A DNA stretch of 9,397 nt from Planctomycetota bacterium. GTDB lineage: Bacteria; Planctomycetota; UBA11346. Shown here piece after piece: positions 1 through 6,562 of the stretch. The stretch lies in contig SLQH01000060.1 in assembly GCA_007131555.1 (NCBI GenBank), forward strand, positions 1-9,397. Reading direction: 5' to 3'. The notes under the pieces are model-generated. The model did no database searches. It saw nothing but the letters and a program-made list of their open reading frames with translations, and was not told where the DNA came from. A program made the translations under genes and the position numbers. Numbering within the stretch: the stretch's first letter is position 1; the number at the start of each line of letters is the position of its first letter.

Positions 1-25
1 ACCACCGCCCGCCACACAGCCACCA

Positions 26-258
26 CGGAGCACCGGGCCTTGGCCCGCGTGCCGCCGCGCTGCTTCCATGCCTTCGCCAAGTGCCAGCCCGATCGTCGGC
101 AGGGCGCCTGGGCTACGGCACGCAGCTACCCCGCCTCGTGATCATGAGCGGCAACCCAGAACGCCAGCGGGGTACGGCGATAATGCCGACGCCCCAGCTT
201 ATGCCGGTCTCAGGAATCATCGCCCGCTAATGTACGCGGGCCAAGGCCCGGTACTCCG
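26..258. repeat. Inverted-repeat-bounded palindromic element (MITE- or REP/BIME-like)
   Basis: Positions 26-52 are the reverse complement of 232-258 at 25 of 27 positions. Each arm is itself palindromic around a core: CGGGCCTTGGCCCG at 34-47 and its exact reverse complement CGGGCCAAGGCCCG at 237-250. Between the arms are more potential hairpins: CCGC...GCGG across 131-151, centred on TGATCA; GGGG/CCCC plus CGGC/GCCG across 169-195 with a GATAAT loop; and GCCCGC/GCGGGC across 222-241, which overlaps the right arm and could compete with its fold. Paired palindromes in opposite orientation resemble a bacterial interspersed mosaic element; a ~230-bp body with terminal inverted repeats also resembles a non-autonomous MITE. 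I see no flanking target duplication and no transposase. A structured RNA is a third possibility. Confidence 0.6.
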
Positions 259-281
259 AGTGAAGTGCTGGGCGTTGATGG

Positions 282-301
282 CACCTGGGATATTTCAGGT
301 G
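282..301. repeat. Hairpin (6-bp stem, 8-nt loop)
   Basis: CACCTG at 282-287 is the exact reverse complement of CAGGTG at 296-301, with an 8-nt A/T-rich loop, and two G-T wobble pairs could extend the base. No T-tract follows on either strand, so it is not a typical intrinsic terminator. It may belong to the same palindrome-rich intergenic repeat cluster as its neighbours. Confidence 0.45.
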
Positions 302-343
302 TTTCGTGGGTATTCGCAACATGTGACCCCAAAGGGTCCAGCC

Positions 344-411
344 AGGCGACGTGTCAGTCTATTCCTTACAGGCTCCTAGGCGACGTGTCAGCCCATCCCT
401 GACAGGCTCTT
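344..411. repeat. 34-bp imperfect tandem repeat, two copies, each a hairpin
   Basis: Copy A (344-377) and copy B (378-411) are directly adjacent and agree at 29 of 34 positions, sharing the first 14 bases (AGGCGACGTGTCAG). Copy B contains a perfect 6-bp stem, TGTCAG (386-391 region) with CTGACA (399-404 region), around a 7-nt loop. In copy A a G-to-T change breaks one pair of the same stem. The pair ends 18 nt beyond the kinase stop codon. On the minus-strand transcript the stems could stabilise the 3' end or weakly terminate, but no U-tract follows. There is no spacer between the copies, so this is not a CRISPR array. Confidence 0.65.
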
Positions 412-429
412 GGCCCAGCGGGCGCTGCC

Positions 430-3237
430 CTATGGGGCGTTGCCTTGGATCACGATGCGGGCTAGGTCCAGTTGGCTGGATCCCTCTTGCTGGATGGTCT
501 GGATGATGAGATGGGCCGGATCGGTGCCGGGTAGAGGGTAGCGCTGGGTCGGCAGGGGCAGGCGCTGTTCGCTGTCGACGAGGCTCAAGCGCATGACGAG
601 CCCTTCATCATCAAGATCCATGCGGAGCCGTAACTGGCCCAGCAGGGGCGGTACGGATTGCGGCTCATGGTCATCGAAGACCACATGGCCATCGCGGTCG
701 AGGGCCACGTCAAGCCAGGTCCGGTCATGATCACGGGTATCGATGCCGACCCGTACTCGGCGTCCGGCGCGTTCACAGCCGATCAGGAGGACCGAGCCAG
801 GAGTCAACGAGAAGTCGATTGTCGTCGTGGAACCAAGAGGTCGAATCAGTCGTAGTGTGGGCAAGGCGTCTTCGGCCATGGTGTGACGTTGGTGTACCGT
901 CAAGAGGGGGGCGGCCTGGGTACAATGCCAGCGCAGTCTCTGGTCATCACGGGTCACTTCCTGGCCCTCAAAGAGGGCCAGTACGCCATCGGAGGCCTCG
1001 CTGAAATCTATGCTCCAGGTGTCGTCGTCGCTGCCGCTCATGGCGCTTGCGAGATGCGGCGGGCTGGTGTTGAGGGCCTCGCCTTGGGTCCTCAGGAGGG
1101 CGACGATGGTGCGTGTCTGGTGGCTGTCGGCATCCTGGTGGAGCTGATAGCCGGCCCCCGGCAGATCATAGCACCATAGAAAAGCTGCTACATGGGCGGC
1201 TGGCTCATCCAACCCGGCGACAGCCCGGGTGAGGATGGCCGCGAGGTCGCTGTCGGTGTCCTCAAGGTTGACGGCCATGCGGGTGCCGCTGTGGTCCAGG
1301 TCGACCAGCAGACGCAGGCTGCTGTCAAGGCCGAGCAGTCTGGCCGGTACCGGCGCTTGGCGTGGGCGCTGTACGGTGATGGTCTCGTTGTGGTCGGCGA
1401 GATGTTGCTCCAGGGCTTCATTCGCCGCCATGGCCCGCCGGGCGATGGCGGCCAATTCGGCGGCCTTGGTTTCGTAATCGCTGCCGGTGAGTTGGGGACG
1501 ATGACTCTCGGCGGTCATCAGCAGGGATCGTAGATCCGGTTCCTGACGTTGGCTGCGTTGGGCACGATGGCGCAGCGCGCGGCCGCTGAGGGTCTCCCAG
1601 ATCGCCCGGCGGCGCTCCTCCTCCTGCTCAGCCTGGGCGCTGGCACGCTCAGCGAAGTCCTGGCGTCGCCGGGTGATGTCGGCGGCCAACTGGGTGCGTT
1701 GATCCTCATCGACGTCCAGTTGGTCAAGCTCGTCCTGCAAACGGGCGAGGGCCCGGTCATTGTCAGCCCGGTCGATGGCGATCTGTTGCTGCCGAAACAG
1801 GACCAGGCGCTGCTGGGCGATGCTGCGATAGAGGGCGCCCTGGCGGGCCTGGAGGTCGCGGCGCCGGCTTGCATCACTGATGTCGAGGATGCGGTTGTTG
1901 TCGAGCAGGGTCTCAGCGTCTCGCAGCCGATTGTCTGCGATGAGTTGTTCGACTTCGTCTAGCGTAGCAGCCTGTGCTGCGATCAAGGCAAGGTCTTGTT
2001 GCTCAATGGCCGCCAGCAGAGTGTCTTGATGGGTCCGCAGCAAAGCCATGGCCCCAGGAGCGGCCTGGAAATACGGTCGTCGTAATCCTTCGCTGCCCTG
2101 TAGTTGGCCGAGGGCGGTTTCGGGATCATCATCAAGATCGGCGATGAAGGCCCTGGCGCGTTCAAGAGCACGCTGCTCGCCGTCGTCTTCAGCGGTCTGC
2201 GCAGAGTCGTCATCGTCGGTCTGGTCAGGGCTGTGCAGTGTCCACCAGAAGACGATCCCGGCACCAAGGGCGATCAAGGCCGCGACTACGATCACCATGG
2301 GCAGTGGCCTGCTGCCGGTAGCAGTGGCCGGAACCTCGTCATGACGCCGGCGGGTACGGGCCGGGCGGCGACCGGATGGTTCCGGCTGTTGGGTGATCTG
2401 GTGAATGGCTTCCAGGAAGGCGTCGGGATCAGGATAGCGTTGATCGGGATCCTTGGCCATCAGCCGCATGATGAAGCGGCGCCAAGCTTCTGGCAGTTCG
2501 CAGTAGTCGGCCGGATCAGGTACTGGTTCTGAGACCTGGGCCAACATCAGGTCGCGAGCCGTGTCGCGACGATAGGGCGGATGGCCGGTGATCAGATGGA
2601 ATACGGTGGCCCCGAAACTGTATTGGTCACTGCGATGATCAGTGGGCTTGGCCCGGGCCTGTTCCGGGCTCATGTATCGCGGGGTGCCCATGACCTTGCG
2701 GCGGCCCTGTTCATCGAAGGCCGCTTCTTCAACATCGGTATGGTGCATGGCCAGGCCGAAGTCGGCCAGTTTGACCCGCCCATCGCGGGTCAGCATGATG
2801 TTTTCGGGCTTGACGTCATGATGGGTCATGCCCATCCGAGCGGCATAGGCCAGGGCTGCTCCCGCCTCCTGCATGACCTGGGTGATCAGACGATGGTCGA
2901 TGGGCCCAGTGCGGTCGAGCATGTCACGAAAGTTCTCGCCGTCGACATACTCCATCGAGAAGTAGCGCAGGGTGACACCGCGCAACTGCTGTTCGCCGAC
3001 GTTGTGGACGGCGATGATATGGGTGTGATTGAGTCGCCCGGCGGCCTGGGCTTCACGCAGGAATTGGTCGGCAAAGCGGGCATCGCGCTTGGCCAAAGCC
3101 GGAAACAGCACCTTGACCGCCACCAGACGATCGATTGACACCTGGCGGGCAAGGTAGACCTCACCCATGCCACCACGGGCGATAAGCCGTATGATGGTGT
3201 AGCCGCCGATCTCATCGTCTGGTTTGAGGACAGGCAT
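430..3237 (-). CDS. Membrane-anchored Hanks-type Ser/Thr protein kinase
   Basis: This 935-residue protein phosphorylates Ser/Thr on protein substrates. The kinase domain (about 12-280) shows the glycine loop RGGMGEVY (21-28), VAVK with ATP-binding Lys42, Glu62 of helix C, HHDVKPEN with catalytic Asp141, Lys143 and Asn146, ADFG with Asp159, and GTPRYMSPE (184-192). The usual HRD arginine is His140, a non-RD type. A basic linker (290-299) precedes one transmembrane helix (about 312-333), placing the kinase in the cytoplasm. The outer part has a long, charged, probably coiled-coil stretch (about 345-630), then a C-terminal region (about 650-935) of alternating strands resembling a beta-sandwich; this fold is a guess. 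The start is fixed because an in-frame TGA lies 12 nt upstream. No Shine-Dalgarno is visible. The zinc-ribbon gene lies 50 nt upstream on the same strand. Its substrates are unknown. Confidence 0.93.
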   Translation of the reverse strand: MPVLKPDDEIGGYTIIRLIARGGMGEVYLARQVSIDRLVAVKVLFPALAKRDARFADQFLREAQAAGRLNHTHIIAVHNVGEQQLRGVTLRYFSMEYVDGENFRDMLDRTGPIDHRLITQVMQEAGAALAYAARMGMTHHDVKPENIMLTRDGRVKLADFGLAMHHTDVEEAAFDEQGRRKVMGTPRYMSPEQARAKPTDHRSDQYSFGATVFHLITGHPPYRRDTARDLMLAQVSEPVPDPADYCELPEAWRRFIMRLMAKDPDQRYPDPDAFLEAIHQITQQPEPSGRRPARTRRRHDEVPATATGSRPLPMVIVVAALIALGAGIVFWWTLHSPDQTDDDDSAQTAEDDGEQRALERARAFIADLDDDPETALGQLQGSEGLRRPYFQAAPGAMALLRTHQDTLLAAIEQQDLALIAAQAATLDEVEQLIADNRLRDAETLLDNNRILDISDASRRRDLQARQGALYRSIAQQRLVLFRQQQIAIDRADNDRALARLQDELDQLDVDEDQRTQLAADITRRRQDFAERASAQAEQEEERRRAIWETLSGRALRHRAQRSQRQEPDLRSLLMTAESHRPQLTGSDYETKAAELAAIARRAMAANEALEQHLADHNETITVQRPRQAPVPARLLGLDSSLRLLVDLDHSGTRMAVNLEDTDSDLAAILTRAVAGLDEPAAHVAAFLWCYDLPGAGYQLHQDADSHQTRTIVALLRTQGEALNTSPPHLASAMSGSDDDTWSIDFSEASDGVLALFEGQEVTRDDQRLRWHCTQAAPLLTVHQRHTMAEDALPTLRLIRPLGSTTTIDFSLTPGSVLLIGCERAGRRVRVGIDTRDHDRTWLDVALDRDGHVVFDDHEPQSVPPLLGQLRLRMDLDDEGLVMRLSLVDSEQRLPLPTQRYPLPGTDPAHLIIQTIQQEGSSQLDLARIVIQGNAP

Positions 3238-3246
3238 TTCAGTAAC

Positions 3247-3288
3247 TCATAGCGTTTGGGGACAGGTCTGGATTGTAGCGTTTTCCAT
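3247..3288 (-). other. 13-codon mini-ORF between the zinc-ribbon and kinase genes
   Basis: An ATG (3288-3286) overlaps the zinc-ribbon gene's TGA by one base (TGATG), and the frame ends at TGA 3249-3247, encoding MENATIQTCPQTL. It lies in the same frame as the kinase ATG, separated from it by only that stop and three codons. It could be a translation-coupling leader, a former N-terminal extension of the kinase cut off by a stop, or chance. The gap also holds two copies of AAACGCTA (minus strand, 3283-3276 and 3257-3250). There is no Shine-Dalgarno of its own. This is not claimed as a proven gene. Confidence 0.25.
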
Positions 3289-4469
3289 CAGGAGGCCACG
3301 GTGACATCAAGCACATGCCAATCGGCCAGCGACTTGTTGTGACGTCTGCCTCGCCAGCCCGGCAGGCGCATCAGGCGTCCTTGGTAATTGATATGCATGG
3401 ATCCATGCGGCATCAACAGCAGGCCGTCCCGGCCCTTGAAGGGGGCTATCTCCAGGAACTCAGGGATGTTCCCAGAGGAGAACATCTCGCGGAAGAAATT
3501 GCCGCCGTCAGGATCGGTACGGCCATGCAGCAGGCGATCGATGATGGAGATGACGACATCGTTGTCGCCGGCGGCGCGGAGTTGGGAGAGGAGACGTTCG
3601 CGGGTCAGGGTCGGGATGCCGGCATCGTCAATCAGCTGCCGGCGCTGCGATGGAGCTCCGCTCATGCCTTCGGCACGCAGACGATGATCTTCATGGAGCC
3701 ATAGACCCAGATCGGCAAGATATGCGTGATTGCGGATGCTGTCGTTCAGGACCTGGCCTATGGGTCTGAGATCGTGGCGCTGAACGGCTTGGATTGTGGC
3801 GTTCTGCATGTTGGCGATGGCTGGCTGATCGGTATCGTACAGCCACATGCGGGATCGGAGTCCATGGATCCTGGCTTCAACAGTGCGTTCGCCTGCGGCG
3901 GCCGCGTTGTAGGATCGCAGGGCCTTGGTCTGGGCGTTTTCACCGGTCAAGGCCAGCATGATGACCACAACCAGTACGCCACCAACGGCCAGGCCGATCA
4001 GCCAATGATGCAGACTGCGAGCCTCGTCTTCGCCCTGGCCGGTCAATACGGCCGGTCCGATCTCCTTGGTGCCATCCCGTTGGGCACCGAACGGGGAGGT
4101 CTTGGGGCGCTTGTGGCGATCGGTCTCCTGCTTGCGGACCGAGGACGCGTTCAGGGCCTCGGCGGCAGCCTGGCTGAGCGATGATGACAGGCTGCGGCGC
4201 AGGGCCTCTCGGTCCGGTCCGGGACGCTTGGTCGCGATCCTGTCGCTGGATTTCGATGATGCGGGCGGCGTGGGGTCAGGTTCATCGCTGGAGGGCGGGG
4301 TCTTGGCTGCCGGTGCGCTTGCGGCTGGGGCGGGAACGGCTTCGGCCACCCCATCTGCACGCAGACAGAAGGCCTGCTTGCAGGAACGGCAACGGACTGC
4401 CCGGCCGATCAGCACCGGCTGGATCGGATAGCGAGCGCCACAATGCGGACAGGTAAACGAACCGGCCAT
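3288..4469 (-). CDS. Zinc-ribbon (MJ0042-like), single-pass membrane protein of unknown function
   Basis: The 393-residue product begins with a zinc ribbon: Cys7-x2-Cys10 and Cys27-x2-Cys30, with the spacing and hydrophobic pattern of the MJ0042-type N-terminal ribbon. A Pro/Ala/Ser-rich linker (about 42-85), a charged helical stretch (about 86-150) and one transmembrane helix (about 156-174) follow. The C-terminal half (about 180-393) is unfamiliar. It is helical at first, with short beta-like segments near the end, and would be outside the membrane if the ribbon is cytoplasmic. The start at 4469 is supported by GAAGGA (minus strand, 4481-4476), six bases upstream. The gene precedes the transmembrane kinase by 50 nt with no visible terminator, so the two are probably one transcription unit. 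A role as kinase partner or substrate is inference from position only. Confidence 0.85.
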   Translation of the reverse strand: MAGSFTCPHCGARYPIQPVLIGRAVRCRSCKQAFCLRADGVAEAVPAPAASAPAAKTPPSSDEPDPTPPASSKSSDRIATKRPGPDREALRRSLSSSLSQAAAEALNASSVRKQETDRHKRPKTSPFGAQRDGTKEIGPAVLTGQGEDEARSLHHWLIGLAVGGVLVVVIMLALTGENAQTKALRSYNAAAAGERTVEARIHGLRSRMWLYDTDQPAIANMQNATIQAVQRHDLRPIGQVLNDSIRNHAYLADLGLWLHEDHRLRAEGMSGAPSQRRQLIDDAGIPTLTRERLLSQLRAAGDNDVVISIIDRLLHGRTDPDGGNFFREMFSSGNIPEFLEIAPFKGRDGLLLMPHGSMHINYQGRLMRLPGWRGRRHNKSLADWHVLDVTVAS

Positions 4470-4475
4470 GACACG

Positions 4476-4481
4476 TCCTTC
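4476..4481 (-). promoter_or_regulatory. Shine-Dalgarno for the zinc-ribbon gene
   Basis: Read on the minus strand this is GAAGGA, six bases before the ATG at 4469. It is one of the few clear ribosome-binding sites in the window and supports the chosen start. Confidence 0.7.
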
Positions 4482-4569
4482 AATGAACCGCGCTGGACTT
4501 CTGTGGCAGAGCTTGCTGATGGCATTGCCTCGGCGGTCCTGACAGTGCAGACTGCGGTTCCAATATGCT

Positions 4570-4644
4570 TGTGGTCATGATGATGGTCGAACGGCCATTT
4601 GGCAACATGCTTTCACGATTTCATGAGCAGGACCATCAACCACA
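4570..4644. promoter_or_regulatory. Interrupted inverted repeat in the divergent intergenic region
   Basis: TGTGGT (4570-4575) and GATGGTC (4582-4588) pair with GACCATC (4631-4637) and ACCACA (4639-4644), giving 13 bp of stem with an asymmetric bulge (6 nt against 1 nt) around a 42-nt loop. The loop holds a small GCC/GGC stem-loop. The element sits between the divergent zinc-ribbon gene and the 4727 gene. It could be a regulator-binding region or the leader of either transcript. I recognise no known riboswitch class in it. Confidence 0.35.
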
Positions 4645-4680
4645 GCATCAGGTGCGCTGGGAGACTGTAAGGGATGGACT

Positions 4681-4705
4681 GATATGCAGTTTCTGAACAG
4701 ATATC
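4681..4705. promoter_or_regulatory. Operator-like interrupted palindrome upstream of the 4727 gene
   Basis: GATAT at 4681-4685 and ATATC at 4701-4705 form inverted arms across a 25-bp span, with inner CAG (4687-4689) and CTG nearby, although the inner pair is off-centre. It ends about 20 nt before the first possible start of the downstream gene, a plausible operator position. No regulator gene is visible nearby. Confidence 0.25.
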
Positions 4706-4726
4706 GGCCACGGCGTCGACATAGGG

Positions 4727-5344
4727 ATGTCTTTTTCCCGATTCGATACTATGATGGTCGACATGGACATGGTGGATGGTCAGGACATGGCAGCGATGCG
4801 CGCGGGTTTGGCCTGTCAGCGTCTGTTGTATCGCCGCCTCTTGGATCTCGACCTTGATGTCCCTGCAGATTCCTGCGTGGACATGGCCGCTGTCGAAGAA
4901 CGGGTCGAACGCTTGTTGGCCTTGCCTGCGGGTACGCCGCGTGGGCTGGATGTCGTTCGCCTGCCGCTACGTTTGGTTGAGGTATTGATCCATCTGGGCA
5001 TTCCCTTGGCCCGGGGTGGCAGCTTGCGGTGGGGCGAACATGTGATGATTGCCGAAGTCGATCGTCCTCTCTGCGATGAACGGGGTCGCCTGCTGTTGCC
5101 GCCGCTCGATGAGCTGCTGGCCATCACCAGTCTGGGTCTGCGCCCCTTGCGTCAGTTCATCGCTGACCATCTGGGTCTGCGTTTGCAGACCGCCAGTGCT
5201 GTCTCCTTCCATGTGTGGACGGACATGGCCGTGCTGGTCAGCGCTGTGGCAGTGCCGGTGGGTGGATTCCTCTATGGTCCTCAGGCCGGTCAACGTCATG
5301 CCTTGGCCTTGTCGGCCGGTGGCGAGCAGATCGTCCGATGGTGA
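4727..5344 (+). CDS. Hypothetical protein overlapping the cyclo-ligase gene
   Basis: I do not recognise this 205-residue protein. It has no signal peptide or clear transmembrane helix. The body is rich in Leu, Val, Arg and Asp, with predicted helices at about 22-100 and 125-150 and a more hydrophobic, strand-like end (about 155-200). The start is uncertain. The first ATG (4727) has AGGG directly abutting it, too close for a ribosome-binding site, and the first 24 residues contain seven further possible Met starts (4751, 4754, 4763, 4769, 4787 and 4796 among them). An in-frame TGA at 4694-4696 bars an earlier start. The stop overlaps the start of 5-formyltetrahydrofolate cyclo-ligase by 7 nt, so the two are probably translationally coupled. 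The continuous frame, its codon-like composition and this coupling are the reasons for calling it a gene. Confidence 0.7.
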   Translation: MSFSRFDTMMVDMDMVDGQDMAAMRAGLACQRLLYRRLLDLDLDVPADSCVDMAAVEERVERLLALPAGTPRGLDVVRLPLRLVEVLIHLGIPLARGGSLRWGEHVMIAEVDRPLCDERGRLLLPPLDELLAITSLGLRPLRQFIADHLGLRLQTASAVSFHVWTDMAVLVSAVAVPVGGFLYGPQAGQRHALALSAGGEQIVRW

Positions 5345-5940
5345 ATGCCGGGCCAGACAAGCCGTCCTGGCGGTGGCGGCTGCGCCAGGATCGGGCCGCG
5401 CTGTCAGCCAGGCAGCGGGAGCGGGTGGAGCAGACTACGGCAACCCTGATCGCTGACTATTTGCGCAGCACAGCGCTACCTTTGGCCGGATATATGGCCT
5501 GCGGCGGTGAATTGCGCCTTGATCCTGTGTTGGCGGACTGTTGGCGCCGTGGCGCTGCGGTCTGGTTGCCACGGGTGATCACCGATGGATCATTGGCCTG
5601 GCATCCGGTTGTTGATCCGTTGCAATTGCGGCGGGGTGCCTATCGGATTCGTGAGCCTGATCCCCGTCTGGTTGCCGAGGCTCCGTTGCCGACGGCCTGC
5701 CTGCTGGTGGTACCGGGGCTTGGCTTCGGTCGTGATGGTGGGCGCCTGGGGCAAGGGGGGGGCTATTATGATCGTCTGTTGGCCTCAGCGCCCACCGGCC
5801 TGATCAGCCTTGGTGTCGGTTTCGCCTGCCAGTTGGTCGATGATCTACCGCTTGCCGACCATGATCGACGGGTATCCGCCCTGATCATTGATGGCCAGTG
5901 GCTGATCAGGCCGGATGTACCCACCAACAGTACCGACTGA
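5338..5940 (+). CDS. 5-formyltetrahydrofolate cyclo-ligase
   Basis: The enzyme (also called MTHFS or YgfA) converts 5-formyl-THF to 5,10-methenyl-THF using ATP, returning stored or inhibitory folate to one-carbon metabolism in the cytoplasm. The 200-residue length fits the family. Hallmarks are the N-terminal basic helix WRWRLRQDRAALSARQR, the signature GRDGGRLGQGGGYYDRLL with its Gly-rich phosphate loop, and the C-terminal GVGFACQLVDDLPLADHDRRV. I chose ATG 5338, with GTG 5341 the alternative. Both fall in the overlap with the preceding gene's TGA (5342-5344), typical of coupled translation, and a longer upstream extension would run through that gene. The 3' end overlaps the convergent endonuclease III gene by 35 nt, with no terminator between them. 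It may support the same folate pool as the PTPS-like gene at 7697 (inference). Confidence 0.92.
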   Translation: MVNAGPDKPSWRWRLRQDRAALSARQRERVEQTTATLIADYLRSTALPLAGYMACGGELRLDPVLADCWRRGAAVWLPRVITDGSLAWHPVVDPLQLRRGAYRIREPDPRLVAEAPLPTACLLVVPGLGFGRDGGRLGQGGGYYDRLLASAPTGLISLGVGFACQLVDDLPLADHDRRVSALIIDGQWLIRPDVPTNSTD

Positions 5941-6562
5941 TCGGGCATTCGTCACAGCGTGGTCGCCGGGCAGTGCATGTGTAACGGCCATGCAGGATCA
6001 GGTAGTGATGGGCATGGAGGCGATGGCGTGCCGGAACCCGCCGCTCCAGGACCGTCTGGGTGGCATCGGGGCGGCGAGTGCTGGCGATACCGGTACGATT
6101 GGCGACCCGATGGACATGGGTATCAACAGCAATGGTCGGGACCTGAAAGGCGATGTTGAGGATCACGCTGGCGGTCTTGGGTCCGACCCCGGGCAGGGCT
6201 TCAAGCGCGGCCCGGTCTGCGGGTACCTGGCCATCATGTTGGTTGGCAATGATCGCTGCCAGGGCACTCACATGGCGGGCCTTGGCCCGATACAGGCCGA
6301 GATCGGCAATCAAGGGGCGCAGGCCATCTTCGCCCAGGCGGGCCAGGGCATCGGGGGTGATGGCGATCTGTTCGCGGATCCTGGCCATGGCCCGGTTGAC
6401 GGCCCGATCGGTGGTCTGGGCTGAGAGCACCACCGCCACCAGCAGTTCGAAGTGGTCTTGATAGTCGAGTTCGCTGCGTGGTTCTATGATCCCGGCGAGG
6501 ATGTCGAAGAGGCGGGCGATCCGACCTGTCGAGAGGGGGCCATCGCCGCTGATCCTGGTCAC
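5906..6562 (-). CDS. nth: Endonuclease III (DNA glycosylase/AP lyase)
   Basis: This base-excision repair enzyme removes oxidised pyrimidines and cleaves the abasic site. The 218 residues carry all family hallmarks: LSAQTTD (46-52); the helix-hairpin-helix LPGVGPKTASVIL with catalytic Lys129; VDTHVHRVANR with catalytic Asp147; and the [4Fe-4S] ligands Cys196, Cys203, Cys206 and Cys212 in the exact C-x6-C-x2-C-x5-C spacing. The start is GTG (6562-6560), overlapping the TGA of the upstream PIN/TRAM gene as GTGA, with no good Shine-Dalgarno, so translation probably depends on coupling. The last 35 nt overlap the convergent cyclo-ligase gene and include the codon for the fourth cluster ligand, Cys212. 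The protein appears intact. Confidence 0.96.
   Translation of the reverse strand: MTRISGDGPLSTGRIARLFDILAGIIEPRSELDYQDHFELLVAVVLSAQTTDRAVNRAMARIREQIAITPDALARLGEDGLRPLIADLGLYRAKARHVSALAAIIANQHDGQVPADRAALEALPGVGPKTASVILNIAFQVPTIAVDTHVHRVANRTGIASTRRPDATQTVLERRVPARHRLHAHHYLILHGRYTCTARRPRCDECPISRYCWWVHPA

Larger units (their letters stand above)
1..429. other. Non-coding, repeat-rich region downstream of the kinase gene
   Basis: I see no convincing gene here. The only open frame of size (68-379, plus) has low-complexity Pro/Ala/Arg composition, no ribosome-binding site and no recognisable motif, and it runs through hairpins and the first tandem-repeat copy. What the stretch does hold is many palindromes: an inverted-repeat pair (26-52/232-258), internal hairpins (131-151, 169-195, 222-241), a hairpin at 282-301, a short one at 325-338 (GACCC/GGGTC around a 4-nt loop) and a 34-bp tandem repeat (344-411). 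It lies immediately 3' of the kinase gene, so on the minus strand it would be transcribed as that gene's 3' region unless transcription stops early. Confidence 0.7.

Noticed and set aside
68..379. 103-residue plus-strand open frame
   Set aside because: Low-complexity composition, no ribosome-binding site or motif, and it runs through several hairpins and into the tandem repeat; more likely chance in GC-rich DNA.
344..411. CRISPR array or intrinsic terminator
   Set aside because: The two repeats abut without a spacer, ruling out CRISPR; no T-tract follows the stems on either strand, so a standard intrinsic terminator is not supported.
1..429. Integron attC site
   Set aside because: I looked for the paired GTTRRRY/RYYYAAC core sites and did not find a convincing pair around the palindromes.
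2581..3138. 185-residue plus-strand open frame
   Set aside because: Antisense to the catalytic core of the kinase, whose motifs are unmistakable on the minus strand.
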